From the NCBI GenBank assembly GCA_965222485.1, contig CBDCUC010000040.1, forward strand, positions 310,001-374,000: a stretch of DNA of 64,000 bases. The letters are read 5' to 3'. A model generated the notes under the pieces. It was not told the DNA's origin and searched no databases. It saw nothing but the letters and a program-made list of their open reading frames with translations. Made by a program: the position numbers and the translations under genes. Origin of the DNA: CBDCUC01 sp965222485 (GTDB taxonomy: Bacteria; Pseudomonadota; Alphaproteobacteria; Rhizobiales; Hyphomicrobiaceae). Position 1 is the stretch's first letter, and every line of letters begins with the position of its first letter. This document shows, in pieces, positions 52,840 through 62,171 of this stretch.

Positions 52840-54756
52840 TTAGGCGTCGCCGTCTTCATTGTTCGGCGACACGATTCCATGCTTACGGATTTTCCGATGA
52901 AGCGTCGCACGACTTACGGCGAGATCACGCGCTGCGGCAGTAATATTCCAACTCCTTGCGCGTAAGGCGTCCACAATCCGCTGCCGCTCACTGACAGCCT
53001 TGCTACCAACCAGTGTCGTTGGACATGGCCTTTCGCTCCGGTCCGAAGACTTGTCCAAGCCACAGTACGCCAACAGCGCATCCGGCGGGCAACCTCGATG
53101 GAGGTCAAAATCTTCGGCGGCGGAAACGGTAAAACGAATGACATTGCGCAATTCGCGCAAGTTTCCGGGCCACGGATAACTTCGCAAAGTTGCAACCAGT
53201 TCCTTGGACATTTCTGCGTCATCCAGGCCGCCGATCTCATCGCGGTAGATCCTCTGCACCAATGCGTCGAAGTCCTGGCGCCGTCGCAACGATGGAAGCG
53301 TCACTTGCGCGCCTTGGATGCGATAATAAAGGTCACTGCGAAAACGCCCAGCCGAAATCAATTCGAGCAAATCGAGGTTCGTGGCGCAAATGAGCTTGAT
53401 GTCTATCGGGATTTCTCGCGTACTGCCCAGCGGTGTAACGATTCGTTGCTCCAGAACGCGCAGCAAGTGCGCCTGGAAGGCAAATGGCATGTCACCGATT
53501 TCATCCAGGAACAGTGTCCCGCCATTGGCGCTTGCGATCTTACCTACTCGGCCGTTCTTAGCTGCACCGGTGAACGTGCCGGCTTCGTAACCAAACAATT
53601 CACTGGCCAGGAGCGTTTCCGGAATAGCGGCGCAATTAATGGCAACAAAGGGTTTGTGAGCGCGATTACTTTCATGGTGGATGGCCCGCGCGAGCGTGTC
53701 CTTTCCGGTCCCAGTTTCACCCAAGATCAGAATGGGAATGTCTTTGTCCGCCGTATTTCGGCAAATCTGCACGCACAGTTGTGCTGCCGGATCCTGTCCG
53801 GCGATCTGGTCAAGCGGCTTGGCTGCCTCGGGGACAGGCGTCTTGATCGCGGTTGCGGACTTTGAACGGACTGCTTGCGCCTTCGCCGGCAAATAGACCG
53901 TCGCATATGTTTTGGATGCGTCGTCCACTTTGATACGGACGCTTTTGCCGCGAACCGGTTGAAGGTCCTTGGGGTCAATCTGCAGGACTTCAGTGATATC
54001 GCGGCCGATAACGGAAGTAGCATCTTTGACATCTAGAATTTCAAGCGCACGCGGAGCGATTTCAAGAACGTGGCCTGCATCGTCGAGAGCAATCATCCCG
54101 GACGACAACGACGGAGCAGGGCCCCGCCGGCTGGATAGAGTAACAACACAATTGTACTTGTTCCTATTGCAAAACAGTACGTTTGAAATTTCTGCAGCAG
54201 CCTTGCGGGCAAAATGATGACTGAAAGCCCTGGTGGCCAAATCCACATCCGCACGTGTTGACATATCGAACGCACCAATGACGTTCCCGCCTGCTCCCAG
54301 GATTGGTGCCGCTGAACAGCTGTACCGCCGGAATTTCTCGTTATAGTGAGCAGGGCCGAATACCGTGACGCCACTTCGCGATGCAATTGCAGTACCAATT
54401 CCATTGGTACCGACGGCTTGTTCTTGCCACACCGATCCCCGGTCGAGCCCCTCGATCCGAATTTCTTCGCTCGCCACGCTATCCGCATAGCTTTTTACGA
54501 CGACGCCGTCGCCGTTGCCAATGAGCACAACTTGATTTGTCGTCCGGGCCAGTTTGCGCGCTTGATCGAGCACAGTCTCGGATCGGCGGACGATCTCTTC
54601 GAAGTCAGAAGTCAAGGCGCGCAGCTCATGATCGGAAACCCGCTCGACGTCTCTGTGCAACGACACCCCCAATCCATAATCGTTCACACAGCGCTGCCAC
54701 GAAGCACGCAAGGTGTCAGTCAGTTGGGGCTGCATGTGTTCTGCTGAATAGCTCAT
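52840..54756 (-). CDS. AcoR-type sigma-54 activator (GAF-AAA-Fis HTH)
   Basis: An enhancer-binding protein of about 638 residues. The N-terminal sensor (about 1-210) has the GAF-containing AcoR layout, with VWQEQAVGTNGIGTAI. The AAA+ module has Walker A GETGTGKDTLARAI and LFLDEIGDMP. The sigma-54 contact loop reads GTFTGA instead of GAFTGA. The C-terminal Fis-type helix is NITAAARDLAVSRATLHRKI. AcoR proteins govern acetoin or alcohol catabolism, but no such operon is adjacent. The ATG at 54756 is used; a TTG at 54837 would add 27 residues. Confidence 0.93.
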   Translation of the reverse strand: MSYSAEHMQPQLTDTLRASWQRCVNDYGLGVSLHRDVERVSDHELRALTSDFEEIVRRSETVLDQARKLARTTNQVVLIGNGDGVVVKSYADSVASEEIRIEGLDRGSVWQEQAVGTNGIGTAIASRSGVTVFGPAHYNEKFRRYSCSAAPILGAGGNVIGAFDMSTRADVDLATRAFSHHFARKAAAEISNVLFCNRNKYNCVVTLSSRRGPAPSLSSGMIALDDAGHVLEIAPRALEILDVKDATSVIGRDITEVLQIDPKDLQPVRGKSVRIKVDDASKTYATVYLPAKAQAVRSKSATAIKTPVPEAAKPLDQIAGQDPAAQLCVQICRNTADKDIPILILGETGTGKDTLARAIHHESNRAHKPFVAINCAAIPETLLASELFGYEAGTFTGAAKNGRVGKIASANGGTLFLDEIGDMPFAFQAHLLRVLEQRIVTPLGSTREIPIDIKLICATNLDLLELISAGRFRSDLYYRIQGAQVTLPSLRRRQDFDALVQRIYRDEIGGLDDAEMSKELVATLRSYPWPGNLRELRNVIRFTVSAAEDFDLHRGCPPDALLAYCGLDKSSDRSERPCPTTLVGSKAVSERQRIVDALRARSWNITAAARDLAVSRATLHRKIRKHGIVSPNNEDGDA

Positions 54757-54837
54757 CGTGCGCGTTTTCTCTGTTCGAGCCTGGACAAATTCGTCATTGG
54801 GCGACTTTTCAACCTGGCCCTCTAAGTCATTCGGCAA

Positions 54838-55432
54838 TTCTTTAAGTTAGACGCCATGTTCGGTTGCGACTTGCATCCTCCGAGGCACTGATCCGGGCAT
54901 CTGCCCAACGAGCCCAATGGAGCGGTTGGGCCGAGCACGCCGTCTAACCGGGCCACATCGTGTGGCTTGTGCCAAAGCAGAGCAGTGTTCCCGCTGAATT
55001 GCCTGCCAATTGGACTTCCGACCGAGGCCGATGCTTTCCCAACACGTGCATTCAGCCTTTTCAGCGCAGCCGCCAATACCGGTTCAGAACCCTGGACGAA
55101 TGGCTTTCCCAAGCAACTTCGGATGGCTGATTTCGCGTCGCAACAATTTTATAGTGCATCGCAGCATTATGTCGCATAATTCTTGGCGAGGTGTCAAGTT
55201 CGCCTGAAATATGATGCAACTTGTGGCCTTAAGCTCCCATCAGGCGTTTGCGCGAGAATGTCCAGGCTTCAACGTCGAGAACCGGTCTGCGAACACACAA
55301 ACCCTTATGGTTGAAACCGCGGGTTGCGAGCCCGCGAGCGCCGCATCAGATTGCGACGTTACAAATCCGATAGCGCAAATTGGTGCGGTGCTAATTGTTC
55401 TGAACCGCACCTGGGCGCGTGGAGGCAAAGTT
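54838..55432. other. Gene-free stretch between divergent genes
   Basis: About 595 bases. ATTATG-TCG-CATAAT at 55166-55180 is a perfect dyad. No clear sigma-54 (-24/-12) promoter was identified. Frames here are short and without ribosome binding sites. A frame from 55211 reads into the following methyltransferase but has no supported start. Confidence 0.4.
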
Positions 55433-55945
55433 ATGTATGAGATCCACGCACAGGAACAATATTTTTTCGACGAACCTACATTGGATCAGCTGTCAGAATT
55501 CCTGGCGCGCTGGTCTGCGCCCTGCTGCATTTGTGCTCCGCTACTTGGAAAACATGCAGTTGAGCAAGGTGTTCCAGTAACCATCCTCGATGTTGACGAA
55601 CGATTTGCCGACGTTCCTGGCTTTAGGCATTACGATCTTTACAACCCGGAATGGATCGACCAGGAATTCGATCTCATTTTTTGTGATCCACCGTTTTTCA
55701 ACGTGTCCCTGTCTCAGCTTTTTAAAGCCCTCCGCCTGCTCAGCCATCACAACCTTCGCCAACCGCTTATGTTGAGCTACCTCTCGCGGCGGGCGAATGC
55801 TGTAATGGGAACATTCGCGCCCTTCAATCTGCAATCAACTGGCTACCGGCCGGGCTATCAGACGGTCAAAAAGAGCTCAAAAAACGAGATCGAAGTCTTC
55901 TCCAATCTTTGCGCGGAACAGCTGGAGGGCTTGGTCCAGGCATGA
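55433..55945 (+). CDS. DPPF-motif methyltransferase-like protein
   Basis: A 170-residue protein with the N6-methyltransferase signature FDLIFCDPPFF, resembling the family first described as N6-adenine methyltransferases and, in eukaryotes, as eEF1A-lysine methyltransferases. The opening QYFFDEPTLDQLSEFL and the YEPGYQ-like end (TGYRPGYQTV) fit the small bacterial members. The substrate (protein or nucleic acid) is unknown. GGAGG lies seven bases before the ATG. Confidence 0.82.
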   Translation: MYEIHAQEQYFFDEPTLDQLSEFLARWSAPCCICAPLLGKHAVEQGVPVTILDVDERFADVPGFRHYDLYNPEWIDQEFDLIFCDPPFFNVSLSQLFKALRLLSHHNLRQPLMLSYLSRRANAVMGTFAPFNLQSTGYRPGYQTVKKSSKNEIEVFSNLCAEQLEGLVQA

Positions 55946-56038
55946 GCCGAACCCTCTCTTCGACAACGTTGGGTCCGCACCTTTTCTGCGGAGAACCTAG
56001 CAGCGACCTGGCTGGTGGCTATCATTCCGGTAGGCGCA

Positions 56039-56995
56039 TCACGTGTGCTGCTTTTTCTCAGGGAACAGTACATGGAACGGCATCAAAAGGGCCTCAACAA
56101 CAGGCATCAATACGCTGCCGATAACGAAGCCGATTGCTGCGTCAATCGATGCTGTGGCTAGCCAATTAACGAATCCCGACGTTCCTCCTGAAGCCGCGTA
56201 GGCGATGGATTTGATTGTTTCGTAGGGCATCGAAACATGCATCTCATGCAAGCTGTGAATGATAATGCTGCCGCCAACCCACAGCATCGCCACCGTTCCG
56301 ATCGTTCCAATCACGCTTAGGACGCTGGGCATAGCGGCAACGAGGCCGCGACCAATCGCCCGCGTCGTCTCACCATGCTCAGCCGTAGAGAGCTTCAGTC
56401 CGATGTCATCGATTTTCACCAGCAGTGCGACTGCGCCATAAACAACGACAGTGATGAGCACTGCGACAGCGGCAAGCACAACCGCGCGCATCCAAATCGA
56501 ATCGGCATCGATCGTGGCAAGCGCAATCGTCATAATCTCCGCTGACAGAATGAAATCCGTCTTTATGGCGCCCGCGACCCGGTTTTCCTCAAGGTGCGCA
56601 GCATCAAGGGTCTCCGCCTTTTGCGGTCCCGGCTCTTTTTTTTGCAACAGCCAGTGCCAGATTTTTTCTGCACCCTCGAAACAGAGATAACCGCCGCCTA
56701 AAATAAGCAGCGGCGCGATAGTCCAAGGCGCGACCGCCTGTAACGCCAACAGCGCAGGCAACAAGATCACGATCTTGTTGAAGAGCGATCCCCTTGCAAT
56801 CTTGGCGACGATCGGCAGTTCGCGTGCGGCCGGTAGACCGGTAATGTATTTGGGTGTCACCGCGGCATCGTCGATAACTACTCCGGCCGACTTTGTGCTG
56901 GCCTTTGCGGTATGGGCCGCAATGTCATCTAACTGAGCGGCAGCAAGCTTGGCGATAGCTGCAATATCGTCCAGAAGTGCAAGAATGCCGCTCAT
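56039..56995 (-). CDS. DUF808 family (YedI-like) membrane protein
   Basis: A 318-residue inner-membrane protein. The opening SGILALLDDIAAIAKLAA and STKSAGVVIDDAAVTPKYIT match the DUF808/YedI pattern, and the lumen-facing GGGYLCFEGAEKIWHWL and KTDFILSAEIMTIAL follow. There are about six hydrophobic segments. Function unknown. GGAG precedes the ATG at 56995. Confidence 0.93.
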   Translation of the reverse strand: MSGILALLDDIAAIAKLAAAQLDDIAAHTAKASTKSAGVVIDDAAVTPKYITGLPAARELPIVAKIARGSLFNKIVILLPALLALQAVAPWTIAPLLILGGGYLCFEGAEKIWHWLLQKKEPGPQKAETLDAAHLEENRVAGAIKTDFILSAEIMTIALATIDADSIWMRAVVLAAVAVLITVVVYGAVALLVKIDDIGLKLSTAEHGETTRAIGRGLVAAMPSVLSVIGTIGTVAMLWVGGSIIIHSLHEMHVSMPYETIKSIAYAASGGTSGFVNWLATASIDAAIGFVIGSVLMPVVEALLMPFHVLFPEKKQHT

Positions 56996-57367
56996 GAGTC
57001 CGTCTCCATAAGTTCTTCGCCAAACACAATGCAGATCCTTTGTAACCATGCCCGCTATCCGCTCCGGAAGAGCATTTGGAATTTTTTTGTTGAAAGCATC
57101 ACGTGGCGTTGGCCATTTTGGCAGTGTTAGTAGGCTGGATGTGTAGGAATTAAGTTCAAGCCCATGAGCTGATTGAACAATATCTTTTCCTGGCTCTGCG
57201 CATCATACACCGGTTCATTGACGACGGGTCCGCAGGAGTGTTGATGCAAATAACGGCGCGCTCTGTTACGCAGTCCGACAGTCACTGCCCGAGATGGCAA
57301 AAGTCCCGCCCGATCCACTATAATCTGCCTCACCCATATGTCTTGAGCCGCTCAGGTCCCCTCACCG
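56996..57367. other. Gene-free stretch
   Basis: About 372 bases between two divergent genes. No gene, hairpin or repeat of note was found. It should hold promoters for both neighbours. Confidence 0.4.
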
Positions 57368-57913
57368 ATGCGTCGTTGCCTATATTTTGCTTACGGTTCG
57401 AACATGCTGAGCCAGCGCCTTGTTGAGCGCTGTCCAAGCGCGACAGCCGTCGGCTCAGGTTTTGTAACGGGCTATGGTTTCGGCTTTACGAAGCTTGGAC
57501 GAGATCGCTCCGGCAAGGCAGGCTTGCAGGAGGCCGCCATGACAGGCGCCGTAGCGCGACGTGACAATGTCTACGGTGTGTTATTCGAGATCGCATCGGC
57601 CGATCTCGCCTTGCTCGACAACGTGGAGGGGGTCGGACGCGGCTATCTGAGAGAGGACAACCTGTCGGTAAACGCAATTGCGACGGGTGAGAGCTATGCG
57701 GCCACCACGTATATTGCCACAAGAACGTCTGCCGGATTGCAACCCTTCGATTGGTATAAGGCTTTGGTGATCGCAGGTGCAATTGAGCATGAACTGCCCG
57801 AGCGCTGGGTCGGGATGTTGCGCGCAACACCTGCGATTTCGGATCCTGAACCGGCAAGAGAAAGCCGGATGAATGCGTTGCAGATTCTTAAAGACGCCGG
57901 CCACAGCGGCTAA
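57368..57913 (+). CDS. Gamma-glutamylcyclotransferase-like protein
   Basis: A 181-residue single-domain protein of the GGCT-like fold. The substrate-binding loop YFAYGSNML is at residues 6-14, and the family glutamate lies in LLDNVEGVGRGYLRE. It would release 5-oxoproline from gamma-glutamyl peptides. The ribosome binding site is weak. It is convergent with the SDR gene to its right. Confidence 0.88.
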   Translation: MRRCLYFAYGSNMLSQRLVERCPSATAVGSGFVTGYGFGFTKLGRDRSGKAGLQEAAMTGAVARRDNVYGVLFEIASADLALLDNVEGVGRGYLREDNLSVNAIATGESYAATTYIATRTSAGLQPFDWYKALVIAGAIEHELPERWVGMLRATPAISDPEPARESRMNALQILKDAGHSG

Positions 57914-58239
57914 GCCGGGGCCCGATTAATCTCCAACCGCATGTCGGACCACTTCACAGATCACCAGAACATAACTTCAGCAACTCTAGTCCGATCAGGC
58001 GGCGGCTATGCGTGCGATTTTGCGGTGTTTTACGGGACGGGTGCCTTGCAACCAATTACCGGCGTAGTGGCAGCACGCTTTGGCCCCTAAGGACCGTTGA
58101 ACGCGCACGCCACGACACCGGCAGCACGGCGATACGCTTTTACAAATTCGCTATGCTGAATGCCCAGTTAAGCGCAAAAGTGTTTCGGGATTACAAACGC
58201 AGGCCCTGGGCCGCCGGATGCGAGTGTGTGTATGCTCGC
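57914..58239. other. Gene-free stretch between convergent genes
   Basis: About 326 bases. I see no gene and no clear terminator. Confidence 0.4.
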
Positions 58240-59085
58240 TCAGCGGCCGGAACACCTGCCCCATTTTCGGGGTCGCAACAGCCAGCCCACCAGCGGAACC
58301 ATAATAAATCCAGGGACTACGCGGCAGGCGATGCTCGCCAGCCCATTGAACAGGCCTGGAACGATAAGCCGCATGCCCAGCCAATATCCCCAATAGGCCC
58401 ACGACGCGACGGTCGATGGCGCCATCGACAATATGAGCTTGCGGTAGAGCGCATTCTCCGCCCCCATCGCGGAATGAAAGCCCGATCTCACGGGGCCCGG
58501 CGCTACGGCGCAGACTTTGATGCCCGTGCCAGCAGTCTCATGTGCGACAGCCCGCGTCAGGGAGATGATATAGGCCCGGCTTGCGTAGTAGGCGGCCTGA
58601 TATGGGCCGGGAACGAATCCGCCCAATGATGAAATATTGAGGATACCGCCGCGCCGGCGACTGATCATTCCCGGAAGGAAATGGCGCATCAGCCGTGTTG
58701 GCGCACGCATGTTAAGCTCGACGAGCGCATCCTGGTGTTCCTGATCCTGCTCGCAGAACGCTCCCGAGAGCCCGATCCCGGCATTATTGATGAGGATGTC
58801 GAGATATAGCCCATGCTTTTTGAGCTCGCTCTCAAGCGCATCACCGGCATCTTCACTTGTCACATCAAGCGGTATGGCGAACGCGAGCGCTCCGGTTTGT
58901 GCGGCAACCTTTCTGGCAGCCACATTCAGCGGCTCCGGCGTCCTTGCCACAAGGCCGACCGTGTGCCCCGCTCGCGCAAATCGATGAGCCAGGGCAAGCC
59001 CGATTCCTCGTGACGCACCAGTCACCACAACCGCGGGCTCCAACTCGCCCTCTGCCCCACGCATGACCTCGCGGTCATCGACCAT
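58240..59085 (-). CDS. Short-chain dehydrogenase with a YxxxR active site
   Basis: An SDR of 281 residues. The nucleotide motif TGASRGIG and LINNAGIG are intact, and the catalytic serine is in LNISSLGG. The usual YxxxK reads Y-Y-A-S-R in AAYYASRAYI, where the codon CGG gives arginine. The C-terminal extension is hydrophobic (IVPGLFNGLASIACRVVPGF) and could bind the membrane. It may still be active, or may have lost activity. AGAGGA precedes the ATG. Confidence 0.9.
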   Translation of the reverse strand: MVDDREVMRGAEGELEPAVVVTGASRGIGLALAHRFARAGHTVGLVARTPEPLNVAARKVAAQTGALAFAIPLDVTSEDAGDALESELKKHGLYLDILINNAGIGLSGAFCEQDQEHQDALVELNMRAPTRLMRHFLPGMISRRRGGILNISSLGGFVPGPYQAAYYASRAYIISLTRAVAHETAGTGIKVCAVAPGPVRSGFHSAMGAENALYRKLILSMAPSTVASWAYWGYWLGMRLIVPGLFNGLASIACRVVPGFIMVPLVGWLLRPRKWGRCSGR

Positions 59086-59290
59086 CTTACAAGTCCTCTA
59101 CCAGGCGGAAAGTACCGCAGCGACATGATATCCGGATTCGTAACCGCATGTTTCAACCTATAGCGCATTGAATTGTGACGAGGCAGCTTGCGGCGTTAGC
59201 TTGCGCCGCATTAGAACTCATTGGATAGATGTCGGCGAAAAATATCTCGTCGGCAGCAGCTAATGCCTGCGTGTTTGGAGGTGCAAGCCA

Positions 59291-60925
59291 ATGCGTTACA
59301 GCCTGGTCCGGTTGCCTTTTGCGGCCCGCTACGCGCCGCTGGTAATTTGCGTTGTGTTGGCGGTCCTCGCGCTTGCAAGCCTGGTCTACTTTTCGCGCGG
59401 TGAGCTAATGTCTCTGGTGGCGCTCATTGTTTTTGGCGGCCTTTCGCTGGTCGGCCTTCACGACCTTGCCCAGACGCGCCACGCAATCTTGCGAAACTAC
59501 CCGATCACGGCCCATCTGCGCTTTATGTTCGAGGAGTTTCGCCCAGAGTTGCGACAATATTTCTTCGAGAGCGAGAAAGACGGCCAACCCTTCAGCCGCG
59601 ACGAACGCGCCCTCGTTTATCAGCGCGCAAAGGGCACTCTAGATAAACGGCCATTCGGCACACAACGCGACGTGTATGACGAAAGCTATGAATGGCTATC
59701 CCATTCTATGATGCCGCTTGAACGGTCGCAGAAACAATTTCGCATAACGGTCGGCGGTGCTGAATGTAAGCACCCCTACCAATCTTCAATCCTCAACATT
59801 TCGGGAATGAGCTTCGGTGCTATCAGTCCAAATGCCATTCGCGCACTCAACAGAGGGGCGCGGCTCGGCCGCTTTGCACACAATACCGGCGAAGGTTCAA
59901 TCAGTCCCTACCATGAAGAGCACGGCGGCGACCTCGTCTGGCAAATCGGGTCGGGGTATTTCGGGTGTCGCACGGCCAATGGCAGCTTTGATCCTGAACG
60001 TTTCGCGCGCACCGCCTCCTCCAGCCAAGTCAAGATGATCGAAGTCAAGCTTTCACAAGGTGCAAAGCCGGGTCATGGCGGGGTGCTTCCAGCGGCAAAA
60101 ATCACTGCGGAGATCGCAGCGACACGTGCCATACCAATGGGTGTCGATTGCGTTTCACCTGCAAGTCATAGTGAATTTTCAACGCCCCTCGAGTTACTGG
60201 AATTCGTGGCCCGCCTACGTGAGTTGTCCGGTGGAAAACCTACCGGCATAAAGTTGTGTCTGGGCCACCCGTGGGAATTTCTATCGCTGTGCAGGGCGAT
60301 GCACGAAAGCGGGATGACACCCGATTTCATAACCATTGACGGAAAGGAAGGCGGCACAGGCGCAGCGCCATTGGAGTATGCCGATCACGTCGGCATGCCG
60401 TTACGCGATGGCCTGTCATTTGCGCATAACGCACTTGTTGGTATCAACATGCGCGAACGCGTCCGGCTTGCGGCAAGTGGAAAAATCCTTTCGGCTTTCG
60501 ACATAGCGCGCGCCGTCGCGCTGGGCGCTGACTGGTGCAATTCAGCACGCCCCTTCATGTTCGCGGTCGGTTGCATTCAGGCGCAATCCTGCCATACCGG
60601 CTGTTGTCCGGTAGGTGTCACGACGCAGGATCCCTTGCGCCAGAGGGCTCTTGTGGTCTCCGACAAATCCGAGCGGGTCTACAAGTATCACCGTGCCACC
60701 GTGGACGCCCTTGCCGAGCTCGTCGGTTCGGCAGGTCTGTCTCACACGAGCCAGTTACGTCCCCAGCATCTCTACCGCCGGGTTTCTCAACGTGAGTACG
60801 TAACATTCGCGCAGCTATATCCTAGCCTGGAACCGGGAGAACTGCTGAAAGGAACCTCTGACGTTCGCTTTCGCGAGGCATGGGAGTTGGCTGATGCGTC
60901 CAGCTTTGAAAAGCGACTAACCTGA
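59291..60925 (+). CDS. FMN-binding glutamate-synthase-like protein, membrane-anchored
   Basis: A 544-residue protein. One or two membrane segments at about 17-56 precede a glutamate-synthase central/FMN barrel, with the FMN block SGMSFGAISPNAIRALN and HIS-free KPGHGGVLPAAKIT. The cysteine cluster CIQAQSCHTGCCPVG would hold a 3Fe-4S centre. It lacks the amidotransferase part of glutamate synthase, so it is probably an orphan oxidoreductase. GGAGG precedes the ATG. Confidence 0.92.
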   Translation: MRYSLVRLPFAARYAPLVICVVLAVLALASLVYFSRGELMSLVALIVFGGLSLVGLHDLAQTRHAILRNYPITAHLRFMFEEFRPELRQYFFESEKDGQPFSRDERALVYQRAKGTLDKRPFGTQRDVYDESYEWLSHSMMPLERSQKQFRITVGGAECKHPYQSSILNISGMSFGAISPNAIRALNRGARLGRFAHNTGEGSISPYHEEHGGDLVWQIGSGYFGCRTANGSFDPERFARTASSSQVKMIEVKLSQGAKPGHGGVLPAAKITAEIAATRAIPMGVDCVSPASHSEFSTPLELLEFVARLRELSGGKPTGIKLCLGHPWEFLSLCRAMHESGMTPDFITIDGKEGGTGAAPLEYADHVGMPLRDGLSFAHNALVGINMRERVRLAASGKILSAFDIARAVALGADWCNSARPFMFAVGCIQAQSCHTGCCPVGVTTQDPLRQRALVVSDKSERVYKYHRATVDALAELVGSAGLSHTSQLRPQHLYRRVSQREYVTFAQLYPSLEPGELLKGTSDVRFREAWELADASSFEKRLT

Positions 60926-61013
60926 CCCTTGAGAGGTTGCTTTCCGCCGCTATTGCCGAGCCACGCATCCGTTCTCAGATTGAAACGTACCTGAAGTAGC
61001 TCGCCGGGTGTTA

Positions 61014-61030
61014 GCGGGTTAATCACCCGC
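61014..61030. terminator. Hairpin between the FMN protein and mbfA
   Basis: GCGGGT-TAATC-ACCCGC has 6-base arms and sits inside a larger GCCGGG/CCCGGC pairing. No T-tract follows. It lies 89 bases after the upstream stop and is a candidate terminator or leader hairpin for mbfA. Confidence 0.45.
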
Positions 61031-61096
61031 CCGGCTTGATGACAAGTGAATTGCAGTGTAGCAGTCCAAAATATTGCGCGGACTTGGGAGAACATC

Positions 61097-62074
61097 ATGA
61101 TACCGGGCATCACCAGCAGACGAAGTTTTAAAGACTTGTCAGAGCAGGAAATCCTGGCGCTAGCAATATCTTCTGAAGAAGACGATGCACGTATATACAG
61201 GACATATGCGGAACGCTTACGTGCCGACTTCCCTGACAGCGCATCAATGTTTGACGGCATGGCAGAGGAAGAAGACCGGCACCGCCAGCGTCTGATCGCA
61301 CTCCACAAGACTCGGTTTGGAGACTCCATCCCGCTTCTTCGCCGCGAACACGTTGCCGGCTACTACACGCGCAAGCCCGTATGGCTGGTCGAAAACCTCG
61401 GCTTGGACAAGATCCGAGCTGAAGCCGCCGCTATGGAAGAGGCTGCGCACAATTTCTATCAACGCGCCGCAAGCCGTACGACGGACGCGGATACGCGCAA
61501 ACTTCTCGGAGATCTTGCAGCCGCGGAAGCCGGTCACATGAGGACGGCGGACAAACTGGAAAGCAAGATCCTGGATGGAAAGGCACGTTCGGAGGAAGAC
61601 AGTACCGCCCACCGCCAGTTCATACTTACGTGGGTACAGCCCGGACTTGCCGGCTTGATGGACGGGTCCGTCTCGACCCTGGCTCCCATCTTTGCAACGG
61701 CATTTGCAACCCACGATACCTGGACGACATTTCTCGTCGGGCTCGCCGCCTCAGTTGGCGCTGGTATCTCGATGGGGTTTACGGAAGCGGCATCTGATGA
61801 CGGTCAGATCTCCGGCCGGGGCTCGCCGGTAAAGCGCGGGTTTGCCTCCGGCATCATGACGACCATTGGTGGACTGGGCCATGCTTTACCCTACCTCATT
61901 CCGCACTTTTCGACCGCCACCGCGATCGCCATCGCCATCGTGTTTGTCGAGCTGTGGGTCATTGCATGGATTCAAAACCGCTACATGGACACGCCTTTTA
62001 TGCGGGCGGCATTCCAAGTGGTGCTTGGCGGCGCGTTGGTCTTTGCTGCTGGAATTTTGATCGGTAGCGCATGA
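61097..62074 (+). CDS. mbfA: Membrane-bound ferritin MbfA (ferritin-VIT1 fusion)
   Basis: A 325-residue protein. The N-terminal ferritin-like domain (about 10-165) has the iron ligands SSEEDDARIYRTYAERL, MAEEEDRHRQRL, AMEEAAHNFYQRA and AAEAGHMRTADKL. The C-terminal VIT1/CCC1-type domain (about 175-325) has about five membrane segments, beginning TWVQPGLAGLMDGSVSTLAP. MbfA exports iron and protects from peroxide. GGGAG precedes the ATG at 61097. An obvious Irr box was not found upstream. Confidence 0.93.
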   Translation: MIPGITSRRSFKDLSEQEILALAISSEEDDARIYRTYAERLRADFPDSASMFDGMAEEEDRHRQRLIALHKTRFGDSIPLLRREHVAGYYTRKPVWLVENLGLDKIRAEAAAMEEAAHNFYQRAASRTTDADTRKLLGDLAAAEAGHMRTADKLESKILDGKARSEEDSTAHRQFILTWVQPGLAGLMDGSVSTLAPIFATAFATHDTWTTFLVGLAASVGAGISMGFTEAASDDGQISGRGSPVKRGFASGIMTTIGGLGHALPYLIPHFSTATAIAIAIVFVELWVIAWIQNRYMDTPFMRAAFQVVLGGALVFAAGILIGSA

Positions 62075-62171
62075 TGTCTGGTTCTGAAACGTAACTGACA
62101 CTCGCCTGGCACGCAGTCCGCTAGGACAACAATGCCTAATGCTGCCCGGGCTGCAAACTTGGCCGCCTGCC

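Noticed and set aside
58012..58629. 205-codon plus-strand frame
   Set aside because: Mostly antisense to the SDR gene.
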